From: AWTP1-13 sp041288195
GTDB lineage: Bacteria > Pseudomonadota > Alphaproteobacteria > Rhizobiales > Hyphomicrobiaceae
Length of the DNA: 64,000 nt
Assembly (NCBI GenBank): GCA_041288195.1
Contig: JBGGME010000210.1
Location: 1-64,000 of the forward strand
Reading direction: 5' to 3'
Position numbers and translations under genes: made by a program. Below the pieces are notes generated by a model. It ran no database searches and was not told where the DNA came from. It worked only from the letters and a program-made list of their open reading frames with translations. Below, one piece after another: positions 42,464 to 51,526 of this stretch. The stretch's first letter is position 1. Each line of letters begins with the position of its first letter.

Positions 42464-42891
42464 CGCCCGCCACGCCAGCACAAATCGCCTCGCAGGCCTC
42501 AGCCTCGAGGGTTTGGAGAGAGAGGGAGCAGGGCGCTGATGCCTGGCTCGGGTAGTCCGGGGGCAGTCTGACACCTGCGCCCTGCACCGCCTCGAGGCTC
42601 CAGCGAACGGCTCCGGCGAGTGACCCAACCGGCCTCGGATACACTGGGTCCGGCTGCGGCCGGCCCTCGTTGCGGTCCCCGCCTCGCGCCGTCGAGACGC
42701 CTCGCGATGGCGCCCCTCGTTGAGCCGGGGTGAGCGCAGTATGACCCGACTTTTGCGGCCGGGGATAAGTCGCAACGTGGTGAATGGGGGTGTCTGGCCC
42801 TCCGGGTGGGACACCATCACTCCAAAGGAGCGTTGCGATATGGTGTCGGACCCGGGAGCCCGCCCGGGCGAAGACACTCAAGAGGAGCCCG
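42464..42891. other. Intergenic region before the aldolase operon
   Basis: 428 bases with no credible gene. It carries inverted copies of an eight-base element: GACACCAT at 42810-42817 and ATGGTGTC at 42840-42847, plus GGTGTC at 42789-42794. These may be regulator half-sites for the operon starting at 42892. No known consensus was matched. Confidence 0.4.
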
Positions 42892-44952
42892 ATGCAGAGC
42901 CGCTGGAAGGATGCCGATGCCCGCAAGGCGGTGGAGACCTGGGCCAGGGCCGGCGTGGCGCAGGACGTCGCCCTACGCACCTACACGACCCGGCTGCTCG
43001 GCCGCGACCCGGCGCTGGTGCTGCACGGCGGCGGCAATACCTCGCTCAAGACGCGGATGACGGACCTCGCCGGCGAGATGCGCGAGGTGCTGTGCGTCAA
43101 GGCCTCGGGCCGCGACATGGCCGAGATCGATCCGAGCGGCTTCGCGGCCGTCGACCTCGCGCCGCTGCGCAAGCTGCGCGCGCTCGACAACCTGAGCGAC
43201 GCCGACATGGCCCGCGCCCAGCGCGCCTGGCTCATCGAGCCGCTGGCGCCGGACCCCTCCGTCGAGTTCCTGCTGCACGCCTTCATGCCGCACACCTACA
43301 TCGATCACACCCACGCCAACGCCGTGCTCGCGCTGATCGACCGGGAAGGCGGCGCCGAACTCGTGGGTGAGGTCTACGAGGGCCGCCTCGGGCTCGTGCC
43401 CTATCGCCGGCCAGGTTTCGGCCTCGCCAAGGCCGCCGCCGCCACCTTCGATGCCGACCCGAGGGTCGAGGGCCTGATCCTCGACAAGCACGGCATCTTC
43501 ACGTTCGGGGCGAGCGCGCGCGAGGCCTACGAGCGCATGATCGAGATGGTGAGCCTGGCAGAGGCCCGCCTGCGCCGCGGCAAGCCCAAGGCGTTCAAGG
43601 CCGCGGCGCTCCCCAAGACGATGGCCAGCGTGTCGGAGGTGGCACCGATCCTGCGTGGTGCAGCAAGCCTGAAGGATGAGCGCATCGAGGGCGCCTGGCG
43701 CCGGCTCGTGATGGAGTTTCGCGGCGGCGATGCCGTGCTTGCCTTCGTCAACGGCCGGGAGGCCGCCCGCTACGCCCGCGCCGGCGTGGTGACGCCCGAC
43801 CACGTGCTGCGCGTCAAGCCGTGGCCGCTGATCGTACCCGCGCCCGAAGCCGGCAAGCTCGATGCCTTCAAGGGCGCCGTGCGATCGGCCGTCGCCGACT
43901 TCATCGCCGCCTACCGCACCTACTTCGAGCGCAACGCCAAGCGCCTCGGCGAGCCGCGCATCATGCTCGATCCTCTGCCGCGCGTGATCCTGGTGCCGGG
44001 CCTCGGCCTGTTCGGCCTCGGCCGCAGCAAGAAGGACGCCATCATCGCCGCCGACATCGCCGAGGCGGCCGTAAGCGTCATCACCGACGCCGAGGCGACG
44101 GGCAAATTCCAATCGATCGGCGAGCTCGACATGTTCGAGTGCGAGTACTGGCCGCCGGAGCAGGCCAAGCTCGGCCGCGCCAAGGAGCCCCCGCTCGCCG
44201 GCCAGGTTGCGGCCGTCACGGGAGCCGGCGGCGCCATCGGCGCGGCCACCGCCCGCGCGTTCGCGGCCGCCGGCGCCGAGGTCGCCCTGCTCGACGTCGA
44301 CCTCGCTGCCGCCGAGGCCAAAGCCGCCGAGATCGGCGCCACGGCGCTCCCCCTCGCCTGCGATGTCACCGACCCAGCCTCCGTGCGCGCCGCTTTCGAT
44401 CGCATCGCGGAGGCCTTCGGCGGCGTCGACATCGTCGTCTCCAATGCTGGCGCCGCCTGGCAGGGCCGCATCGGCGAGGTCGACGAGGCCGTCCTGAAGA
44501 AGAGCTTCGAGCTCAACTTCTACGGCCACCAGCGTGTGGCCCAGGCGGCCGTCAGGATCATGCTGGCGCAGGGCACCGGCGGCTGCCTGCTGTTCAACGT
44601 GTCGAAGCAGGCCGTGAACCCCGGCCCCAACTTCGGCCCCTACGGCCTGCCCAAGGCCGCCACGCTGTTCCTGGTGCGCCAGTACGCGCTCGACTACGGC
44701 GCCGAGGGCATCCGCGCCAACGCCGTCAACGCCGACCGCATCCGCTCGGGCCTGCTGACCGACAATTTCGTGCGCGAACGCTCCAAGGCCCGCGGCGTCT
44801 CCGAGAAGGAGTACATGTCCGGCAACCTGCTCGCCCGCGAGGTCACCGCCGACGACGTCGCCCAGGCCTTCCTGCACCAGGCATTGCAGCTGAAGACGAC
44901 GGGGGACGTGACGACGGTAGACGGCGGCAACATCGCCGCCGCGCTGCGTTGA
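42892..44952 (+). CDS. Bifunctional class II aldolase / short-chain dehydrogenase
   Basis: 686-aa fusion like RhaD-type rhamnulose-1-phosphate aldolase/alcohol dehydrogenase proteins. The N-terminal aldolase has LHGGGNTSLK, the zinc ligands in YIDHTHANAV and DKHGIFTFG. The C-terminal SDR starts near residue 437 with AVTGAGGAIGAATARAF and has NVSKQAV and YGLPKAA (catalytic Y and K). One enzyme would cleave a sugar phosphate and the other oxidise or reduce the aldehyde. ATG at 42892 with GAGGAG upstream. First gene of a likely operon with the GMC oxidoreductase, LsrF-like aldolase and amidohydrolase. Confidence 0.82.
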   Translation: MQSRWKDADARKAVETWARAGVAQDVALRTYTTRLLGRDPALVLHGGGNTSLKTRMTDLAGEMREVLCVKASGRDMAEIDPSGFAAVDLAPLRKLRALDNLSDADMARAQRAWLIEPLAPDPSVEFLLHAFMPHTYIDHTHANAVLALIDREGGAELVGEVYEGRLGLVPYRRPGFGLAKAAAATFDADPRVEGLILDKHGIFTFGASAREAYERMIEMVSLAEARLRRGKPKAFKAAALPKTMASVSEVAPILRGAASLKDERIEGAWRRLVMEFRGGDAVLAFVNGREAARYARAGVVTPDHVLRVKPWPLIVPAPEAGKLDAFKGAVRSAVADFIAAYRTYFERNAKRLGEPRIMLDPLPRVILVPGLGLFGLGRSKKDAIIAADIAEAAVSVITDAEATGKFQSIGELDMFECEYWPPEQAKLGRAKEPPLAGQVAAVTGAGGAIGAATARAFAAAGAEVALLDVDLAAAEAKAAEIGATALPLACDVTDPASVRAAFDRIAEAFGGVDIVVSNAGAAWQGRIGEVDEAVLKKSFELNFYGHQRVAQAAVRIMLAQGTGGCLLFNVSKQAVNPGPNFGPYGLPKAATLFLVRQYALDYGAEGIRANAVNADRIRSGLLTDNFVRERSKARGVSEKEYMSGNLLAREVTADDVAQAFLHQALQLKTTGDVTTVDGGNIAAALR

Positions 44953-45113
44953 CTACGGGCATTGTTGAAACCCGCGCCGCTCCGCCCATCAGTGCCGGCA
45001 TACGAGTCATGCCACTGGGCCGCACCGCCGCAGTGGCCGAACGAGCCGCCTCCAGGCTAAGTTGGCGCCCGTTCAAGCCTCAGCTAACCAGCACTCCGGG
45101 GACAAGGAAACGC

Positions 45114-46709
45114 ATGGAACCGTTCACGGTCGATTTCATCGTCATCGGCGCAGGGTCGGCGGGAGCCGCGCTGGCGAGCCGCCTCACCGAGAGCGGGCGC
45201 CACCAGGTGCTGCTGCTGGAAGCCGGCGGCGAGACCCATCCCCTCTCTCGCGTGCCCATCAGCTTCGCCAAGTTCATCAACCGCCCCGGCGTCAACTGGC
45301 TCTATGCCTCCGAGCCGCAGGCCAACACCGGAGGGCGCGCCATTCCCGTGCCGCGCGGGCGCATGCTCGGCGGCTCCAGCGCCATCAACGGCATGGTGTG
45401 GGTGCGCGGCCAGCGCCAGGACTACGACCACTGGGCCCAGCTCGGCAACCGCGGCTGGAGCTGGCAGGACGTGCTGCCGATCTTCAAGTCGATGGAGAGC
45501 TACGAAGCCGGCGACGGCGACCTGCGCGGCCGCGACGGGCCCATCAAGGTCACCGACTTCGGCGACCGCAGCCGGCTGTACGACGGCTTCTTCGCCGCCG
45601 CCGAGAGCATCGGCCTGAAGGCCAACCGCGACTACAACGGCGCCGACCAGGAAGGCATCGCCATGACGCAGGGCTCGATCAGCGGCGGCTGGCGCATGAG
45701 CACGGCCCGCTGCTACCTCGAGCCCGCGCGCCTGCGCACGAACCTCACCATCGAGACCAACGCCGCCGCCGAGAGCCTGATCCTGGAAGGGAGCCGCTGC
45801 GTCGGCGTGTGCTACTCCGTCGGCGGCGAGAAGCGTGAGGCGCGCGCGGCCCGCGAGGTGATCGTGTCGGCCGGTGCCATTGCCTCGCCCCAGCTCCTGG
45901 AGCTCTCCGGCATCGGCCAGGCCGCCCGCCTCAAGAAGCTCGGGATCAAGGTCAACCACGATCTCCCCGGCGTCGGCGAGAACCTGCGCGACCACTGGGC
46001 GCCGCGCCTGAAATGGCGTGTCGGCCGCCTCGGCGTCACCTTCAACGAGCGTGCCCGCGGCATCCCCGGCCTGTGGCAAGGCCTCCTCTACATCACCCAG
46101 CGCAAGGGCTTCCTGAGCTACCCCGCCTCTCCCCTGCGCGGCTTCTTCAGGACGCGCGAGGGCCTCGACAGCCCCGACGCCATGTTCACCGTGCAGCCCT
46201 TCCTGATGACGCCCGACGTCAAGCTCGCCAAGGAGACCGGGCTCACCGTCATCACCCATCAGCTGCGCCCCGAGAGCAAAGGCAGCGTGCACGTCACTGC
46301 CGCCGACGCGAGGAAACCGCCCGCCATCACGTTCAACTTCCTCTCCGAGCGCATCGACCGGGACTGCGTCATCGCCTCCATGCGCTTCGTGCGGCGCATG
46401 ATGGAGGCGGAGCCGCTCGCCTGGCTCGGCGCCGAGGAGTTCGCGCCGGGCCCCAAGGCCAAGTCGGACGACGAGCTCGTCGATTTCGTCACCCGCACGG
46501 CCGAGACCACCTACCACCCGGTCGGGACCTGCCGCATGGGCAGCGACGCCGCCGCCGTCGTCGACGACCGCCTGCGCGTGCGCGGCATCGCGGGCCTGCG
46601 TGTCGCCGACGCCTCGATCATGCCGACGCTGACCTCGGGCAACACCAACGCGCCCTCCATCATGATCGGCGAGAAGGCGGCACGCATGGTGCTGGAGGCC
46701 GCCGCCTGA
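45114..46709 (+). CDS. GMC family FAD-dependent oxidoreductase (choline dehydrogenase-like)
   Basis: 531-aa flavoprotein. FAD-binding VIGAGSAGAALASRL at residue 9, GRMLGGSSAINGMVWVRG (GMC signature 1), EVIVSAGAIASPQLLELSGIG (signature 2) and the active-site TYHPVGTCRMG near the C-terminus are all intact. Oxidises a primary or sugar alcohol to the aldehyde or further. 161 bases after the aldolase gene. Closest general match is choline/alcohol dehydrogenase-like; the operon suggests a polyol or sugar. Confidence 0.9.
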   Translation: MEPFTVDFIVIGAGSAGAALASRLTESGRHQVLLLEAGGETHPLSRVPISFAKFINRPGVNWLYASEPQANTGGRAIPVPRGRMLGGSSAINGMVWVRGQRQDYDHWAQLGNRGWSWQDVLPIFKSMESYEAGDGDLRGRDGPIKVTDFGDRSRLYDGFFAAAESIGLKANRDYNGADQEGIAMTQGSISGGWRMSTARCYLEPARLRTNLTIETNAAAESLILEGSRCVGVCYSVGGEKREARAAREVIVSAGAIASPQLLELSGIGQAARLKKLGIKVNHDLPGVGENLRDHWAPRLKWRVGRLGVTFNERARGIPGLWQGLLYITQRKGFLSYPASPLRGFFRTREGLDSPDAMFTVQPFLMTPDVKLAKETGLTVITHQLRPESKGSVHVTAADARKPPAITFNFLSERIDRDCVIASMRFVRRMMEAEPLAWLGAEEFAPGPKAKSDDELVDFVTRTAETTYHPVGTCRMGSDAAAVVDDRLRVRGIAGLRVADASIMPTLTSGNTNAPSIMIGEKAARMVLEAAA

Positions 46710-46814
46710 TCGCGGCCGGACCTGAGCACTGGCCTCTGCACGACCCCGAGAGGTGACAAGCCCTGGGCTTGCCGCTAAGTCAGGCCCCAGTCGACGCGAT
46801 CGAGAGGTGGCCCC

Positions 46815-47690
46815 ATGCCCGAAGCCGACAGGGAAGGCGAGCGATACCAGGCCGACAAGCCGCAGCTGGCGCCGGGCTTCTTCCTCAAGGGCGCCCACCA
46901 GCTCGACTGGGGCATGAAGAACCGGCTGGCGCGCACCTTCAACCCCGCCACCGGCCGCACCGTCATGCTGGCGGTCGACCACGGCTACATCCAGGGCCCC
47001 ACGACGGGGCTCGAACGCATCGACCTGTCGATCGTGCCGCTGCTGCCGCAGTGCGACGCGTTGTTCTGCACGCGCGGCATCCTGCGCTCCGTGATCCCCG
47101 CCGACTGCACCAAGCCCATGGTGCTGCGCGCGAGCGGCGGCCCCTCCATCCTCAAGGAGCTCTCCAACGAGCAGATCGCGCTCGACATGGAGGATGCGGT
47201 GCGCCTCAACGCCGCTGGCGTCGGCGTGCAGGTGTTCATCGGCAGCGAGTTCGAGACACAATCGATCCACAACATGACCCGCCTGGTGGACGCTGGCCTG
47301 CGCCAGGGCGTGCCGGTCATGGGCATCACCGCCGTCGGCAAGGACATGAAGCGCGACGCGCAGTACTTCCGCCTCGCCTGCCGCATCATCGCCGAGCTCG
47401 GCGCCCAGTACGTCAAGACCTACTACGTCGAGGAGGGCTTCGAGACCGTCACGGCCTCCTGCCCGGTGCCGATCGTGATGGCGGGCGGCAAGAAGCTGCC
47501 CGAGCTCGACGCGCTGACCATGGCCTACAACGCCGTGCAGCAGGGTGCCGCCGGCGTCGACATGGGCCGCAACATCTTCCAGTCCGACGCGCCCAAGGCC
47601 ATGATCGCTGCCGTCTGCGCCATCGTGCACAAAGAGATGCAGCCGCGCGAGGCCCTCGATCTCTACAAGTCCCTCAAATCCAAAGGTTGA
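46815..47690 (+). CDS. LsrF/DhnA-type class I aldolase
   Basis: 291-aa TIM-barrel aldolase of the DhnA/DeoC-like superfamily. Motifs include VMLAVDHGYIQGPTTGL, YVKTYYVEEGFETV with the Schiff-base Lys, and PIVMAGGKKL plus GVDMGRNIFQSD for phosphate binding. LsrF cleaves the phospho-AI-2 product to acetyl-CoA and DHAP, but without other lsr genes this relative more likely cleaves a sugar-phosphate intermediate. Start ATG at 46815. Confidence 0.85.
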   Translation: MPEADREGERYQADKPQLAPGFFLKGAHQLDWGMKNRLARTFNPATGRTVMLAVDHGYIQGPTTGLERIDLSIVPLLPQCDALFCTRGILRSVIPADCTKPMVLRASGGPSILKELSNEQIALDMEDAVRLNAAGVGVQVFIGSEFETQSIHNMTRLVDAGLRQGVPVMGITAVGKDMKRDAQYFRLACRIIAELGAQYVKTYYVEEGFETVTASCPVPIVMAGGKKLPELDALTMAYNAVQQGAAGVDMGRNIFQSDAPKAMIAAVCAIVHKEMQPREALDLYKSLKSKG

Positions 47691-47695
47691 GCCCC

Positions 47696-48535
47696 GTGAT
47701 CATCGACTCGCAAGTCCACTGCTACGAGCGCAATCATCCGGGCCGCCCCTGGGTCGGCGTCCTGCACGGCCCCAAGGAGGCGACGGGCGACCAGATGGTG
47801 GCCGCCATGGACGAGGTCGGCGTCGACGGCGCCATCCTGATCTCGCCCTACGCCATGTATCGCTTCGATGCGAGCTACGCGCTGGAGGTTCGCGCCGCCC
47901 ATCCCGGCCGCTTCGCCCTCATCAAGCCGGTCGATCCGGCCGATCCCAAGGTAGCCGACGTCATCGCCGACTGGGCGGCGCGCGACGGCACCGTGGCCGT
48001 GCGCATCATGCTCAACGACAGCGTGTCGCCCGATCCTGCCGATCCCGGCATCACCCGCGTTCTCGCCGCCGCAGCGAAGCACTCCATGCCGGTCAACATC
48101 CTGGCCTGGGGCCGCCTGGACCAGGCGCTGGGGATGGCGGCGCGCAACCCCGACACCACGATCGTGGTGGACCACCTCGGCCTGCAGCAGCCGTTCGACC
48201 CGCCGGCCCCGCCCGAGCCCTTCGCCGAGCTGCCCAAGGTGCTGAAGCTCGCGGCCCACAAGAACGTCGTCATCAAGATCAGCGGCGCCTGCACGCTCTC
48301 GCACAAGCCGTTCCCCTATCCCGACATCTGGGACCCGGTGCTGCGCATCATCGACGCCTTCGGCCTCGACCGCTGCATGTGGGGCACGGACTGGACCCGT
48401 GCCGTCGCGCTCCTGACCCTCAAGCAGGGCGTCGACGCCTTCCGCCTCACCGACCGCCTCTCGAATAGCGACCGCGCCAAGCTCATGGGCGGCACCCTCG
48501 AGAAGGTCTACGGCTGGGCCCCGACCAAGGGCTAG
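47696..48535 (+). CDS. Amidohydrolase family 2 (TIM-barrel) hydrolase
   Basis: 279-aa metal-dependent hydrolase/lactonase-type protein. The N-terminus IIDSQVHCYERNHPGRP carries the conserved His, with the first His of the usual HxH changed to Gln. TTIVVDHLGLQQP and MWGTDWTRAV (C-terminal Asp) are conserved. Five bases after the aldolase stop; GTG start at 47696. Related enzymes hydrolyse lactones such as sugar lactones and 2-pyrone-4,6-dicarboxylate, fitting an oxidised-sugar pathway. Confidence 0.8.
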   Translation: MIIDSQVHCYERNHPGRPWVGVLHGPKEATGDQMVAAMDEVGVDGAILISPYAMYRFDASYALEVRAAHPGRFALIKPVDPADPKVADVIADWAARDGTVAVRIMLNDSVSPDPADPGITRVLAAAAKHSMPVNILAWGRLDQALGMAARNPDTTIVVDHLGLQQPFDPPAPPEPFAELPKVLKLAAHKNVVIKISGACTLSHKPFPYPDIWDPVLRIIDAFGLDRCMWGTDWTRAVALLTLKQGVDAFRLTDRLSNSDRAKLMGGTLEKVYGWAPTKG

Positions 48536-48577
48536 GCCCCGCCATTGCTCGGTGACGGGCGCTGCAGGAGAGCAAGC

Positions 48578-49015
48578 ATGACCGCCCATCCGCTAGCTGC
48601 TGCATTCCCCCTTCTGACGCCCGCACAGCTCGACCAGATCTCCGGCCTTGCGGAGAACGTCGCCATCGAGAAGGGCAGCGTCCTGCTGCAGGAAGGGCGC
48701 CATCCTGACGCTCTTTACATGATCACGGGCGGTGTCGCCGATCTGGTCAAGCATCTCGCCGAGACCGAGCTCATCGTCGCCGAGATCAAGACCGGGGAGC
48801 TGATCGGAGAAATGTCGTTTGCCGGAAACTTTCCCGCCACTGCAACCGTCAAGGCAGCTACCGATATCGCGGCCATCAAGATCGACAAATCCAGGCTGAT
48901 GACGCTATTGGAGCGCGATGCAGTCCTGGGTATGGCTGTCTTTCGCTCCATTGCCTCGACCGTGTCGCGACGGCTGCTCCAAATCACGGAACGCTTCGCC
49001 TTCCTCCGGGCCTGA
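48578..49015 (+). CDS. Cyclic nucleotide-binding domain protein (no DNA-binding domain)
   Basis: 145-aa stand-alone CNB domain. The beta-roll GSVLLQEGRHPDALYMITGGVADLV and GELIGEMSFAG are clear. In the phosphate-binding cassette the usual R-x-A-T-V reads PATATV, so the cyclic-phosphate arginine is missing. It may bind another ligand or act as a protein-protein module. GGAG precedes the ATG. No HTH follows, so it is not a Crp-like regulator. Confidence 0.82.
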   Translation: MTAHPLAAAFPLLTPAQLDQISGLAENVAIEKGSVLLQEGRHPDALYMITGGVADLVKHLAETELIVAEIKTGELIGEMSFAGNFPATATVKAATDIAAIKIDKSRLMTLLERDAVLGMAVFRSIASTVSRRLLQITERFAFLRA

Positions 49016-49062
49016 CGGAGCGCGGGGCCTGTCTCGAGGCACAGCCCCACCTCCCCTTGCAT

Positions 49063-49097
49063 CCCCGGACGCCGCGCCTCGGCGCGGCGAGCCGGGG
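49063..49097. terminator. Long GC hairpin between convergent genes
   Basis: CCCCGG (49063-49068) pairs with CCGGGG (49092-49097). Inside it CCGCGC and GCGCGG form a second stem closed by CTCG. It sits between two converging genes and has no T run. It may be a bidirectional terminator or a REP-like palindrome. Confidence 0.45.
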
Positions 49098-49107
49098 CCT
49101 TGCCCCG

Positions 49108-49967
49108 TCACAGCCCGCGATAGCGCTCCACGGTCGCCGCCCAGCTGGCGAGGTCCTCGGGGCCGCGGATGCGGGCATCGAGCCCTGCCCCGCCCATCGC
49201 CGGCACCAGAACGCGCGTGACGCCCTGCTTGCGCATGGCCTCGAGCTCGGCGAGGTCGTCGGGCAGACTCGCCGAGATCTCGAGCTTGTCGGGGTCGCGC
49301 CCCGCAGCTTGCGCCGCGTTGCGCGCCACCGCGATCAGTGCGCCGCGCGCCGGGAAGAAGCCGTCGCCCAGCCGGCCGGCGCGGCGGGCCGCCGCCTCCG
49401 AATGGCCGCCGACGATGATCGGCACCGCCTTGTTGACGGGCTGCGGCCGGCAGTAGGCGCCCTCGAAGGCGACGAACCGGCCCTTGAACGTCGGTGCCTC
49501 CGCCACCACAGCTCGCGCATGGCGGCGATGTACTCGTCCATGCGCGCCCCGCGTTCCGCGAACGGCACGCCCAGCGCCTTGAACTCCTCCTCGAGCCAGC
49601 CCACCCCGACGCCCAGCAGGATGCGACCGCCCGAGAGATGGTCGAGCGTGGCGACCTGCTTGGCCGTGATGACGGGGTTGTGCTGCGGCAGGATGAGAAT
49701 CCCGGTGGCAAGCTTGATGCGCTTGGTCGCCGCCGCGATGTAGCCCATCCAGATCAGCGGATCGGGCAGGGGGATGTCGTTGCGGCCGCCCGCCATCTTG
49801 CCGCTCGGGTCATAGGGGTAGGCCGAGGCATAGCCCGCCGGCACGATGGTGTGCTCCACCGTCCACAGCGACTCGAACCCCGCCGCCTCCGCCGCCTGCG
49901 CCAGGGCCACCGCCTCCTTGGCATCGACGTATCGCCCCGTGTTGCAGTAGCGCAGCGCGAACTTCAT
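49108..49967 (-). pseudogene. LLM class oxidoreductase interrupted by a one-base frameshift
   Basis: Together two frames encode a TIGR03619-like F420/flavin-dependent luciferase-family protein. The first (MKFALRYCNTGRY, ATG at 49967) holds FESLWTVEHTIVP, LATGILILPQHNP and GRILLGVGVGWLEEEFKALGVPF, and then runs out of family after MRELWW. The second frame (49509 to 49108) continues with AEAPTFKGRFVAFEGAYCRPQPV and PIIVGGHSEAAARRAG. The break is at about 49505-49515 and a single missing base repairs it. It is either a recent pseudogene or a sequencing error. Confidence 0.75.
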
Positions 49968-49995
49968 GAGCGTCCTCCGTACGTTCTTGCCCGAG

Positions 49996-51408
49996 TCAGT
50001 ATCGCTGGTAGGGGTCGAATGCGAACTCGTAGGCCAGCAGGAATCCAAAGACCAGGCACCAGATGTTGATCGCCACCTCCAGGAACATGTCGAAGGACGG
50101 CGTCAGGTAGACCGCGTTCTGCAAGTTGAAGCTGATGTCCAATCCGCCCAGGAACAGCAGCGCCCCCGAGCAAACCAGAGAGAGGCCGCGGCCCAGCACG
50201 CGCTGGATCGGGTCCGGCCGAAGCAGCAAGGTCGCGGCGCGTATGAGGATCACGGCCAGGATGAGATCGGCATACGTGAACGTATTCTGGAACACGAAAT
50301 AGCCGGCCGGCGGGTTTTCCGGCGCGACGCCGACGGTGAAGTACAAGGTCCAGTAAAGGATGAGCCCGGCGGCCGTCAGAAGCTCCAGCCTCGCTATCAG
50401 CCGCACTCGCATCAGGCCCTTCACGGGAGGCGGAGCCGACGCATCGGCATGCGCCGATCGCCTCGCTGCCAGGAACCGTCTGACGCCCTCCTCCAGCGGC
50501 ATCGGCTTCCAGGCGAGCACCGCAATGGCCCTGCCCGCGTTCGGTCTCCAGCCCTTGGTGAGAAACGCCATCTGCACCGCCGAAGCGAACGGCTTGACCT
50601 TGATGATCCGGGCGATCGCCTCGATGAGGTAGATGCCCGCCATGGCGAACCAGAGCGGGACTGTCAGCGGGATATACGACCAGGTCTGCTTGCGCATGGT
50701 CTGGGCGATGTCGCGCAGCGAGGTCATCTGGTCGCTCACGATGTAGGCGCCGGGCTTCTCCAATGCCTTGACGATGGCGTCGGTGAGGGTGTCGACATGC
50801 ACGACGGGGAAGCTGCTTCGGGTGATGAATGGCAGCCTGTGCCAGTTGCGCGATACCAGGTTCTCCATGTAGTCGGTGATGCCCCCGCCGGTGTTGCGTC
50901 CGCCGTACACCGCCGCGGGGTGGATCGTGGTCAGTGAAATGTCGTTCGTCCGAGCGAAGTCAACAGCGATCCGGTAGGCGCGGATCATCGACTGGAAGTA
51001 GGGCGTCATCTGGCTTTCATCGGCGATGGGGTGAGTCTCGTCGATCGCGCCCCCGATTTCCTCGAACACCTCGTAGGTGGATATGTAGGTCAGCCTGCGG
51101 ACCTCGGAGTCCTGCAGCGCGCCCAGGAATGTTCGCAGCATCCCGCAATTGACTTTCTCGAACACGCTGTCGTCGAACAGGAACTGCTCCGGCAGGCCGA
51201 TGCCGTAGATGACGTGGTCCATGCCGCGCAGAGCCGATCTGAAGCTCTCCGCGGTGAACTCGTCCTGCTCGATGATCGTTGCACCCTCGGGCAACTGCTG
51301 GCCGGCGGCCTTTCTGACCATGATCGTGAGCTGATGGCGGGCCTCCGACAACGTCCAGGCCAGGGCATGACCCACCTGCCCGGTCGCGCCCAGCAGCAAG
51401 ATTCTCAT
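49996..51408 (-). CDS. NAD-dependent epimerase fused to a membrane domain
   Basis: 470-aa protein. The N-terminal Rossmann domain has LLLGATGQVGHALAW (NAD loop) and HPAAVYGGRN; the YSTYE-like segment lies around residue 110. The C-terminal 120 residues have four hydrophobic helices (LIARLELLTAAGLILYW ... DMFLEVAINIWCLVFGFLLA) with DoxX-like appearance. Nucleotide-sugar, quinone or steroid-type reductases with similar DoxX-like tails occur in proteobacteria, but the substrate is unknown. ATG at 51408 (MRILLL). Confidence 0.75.
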   Translation of the reverse strand: MRILLLGATGQVGHALAWTLSEARHQLTIMVRKAAGQQLPEGATIIEQDEFTAESFRSALRGMDHVIYGIGLPEQFLFDDSVFEKVNCGMLRTFLGALQDSEVRRLTYISTYEVFEEIGGAIDETHPIADESQMTPYFQSMIRAYRIAVDFARTNDISLTTIHPAAVYGGRNTGGGITDYMENLVSRNWHRLPFITRSSFPVVHVDTLTDAIVKALEKPGAYIVSDQMTSLRDIAQTMRKQTWSYIPLTVPLWFAMAGIYLIEAIARIIKVKPFASAVQMAFLTKGWRPNAGRAIAVLAWKPMPLEEGVRRFLAARRSAHADASAPPPVKGLMRVRLIARLELLTAAGLILYWTLYFTVGVAPENPPAGYFVFQNTFTYADLILAVILIRAATLLLRPDPIQRVLGRGLSLVCSGALLFLGGLDISFNLQNAVYLTPSFDMFLEVAINIWCLVFGFLLAYEFAFDPYQRY

Positions 51409-51526
51409 CGCGTGGCTCCTCGCGTGTCTCACCAGGGTGCGGCCGGAATTGGTTGCGCCGGCCAAGTCGCGGCGACCCGCCGCGTCAGGCGCAGCATAGG
51501 GTGGCGGCGTAACGGCACAACCACAA

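Noticed and set aside
45084..47630. 848-codon minus-strand frame opposite the GMC oxidoreductase and aldolase
   Set aside because: Composition typical of antisense shadow; the plus-strand genes have full family motifs.
46815..47690. Autoinducer-2 processing (lsr) operon
   Set aside because: Only an LsrF-like aldolase is present; no LsrK, LsrG, LsrR or transporter genes.
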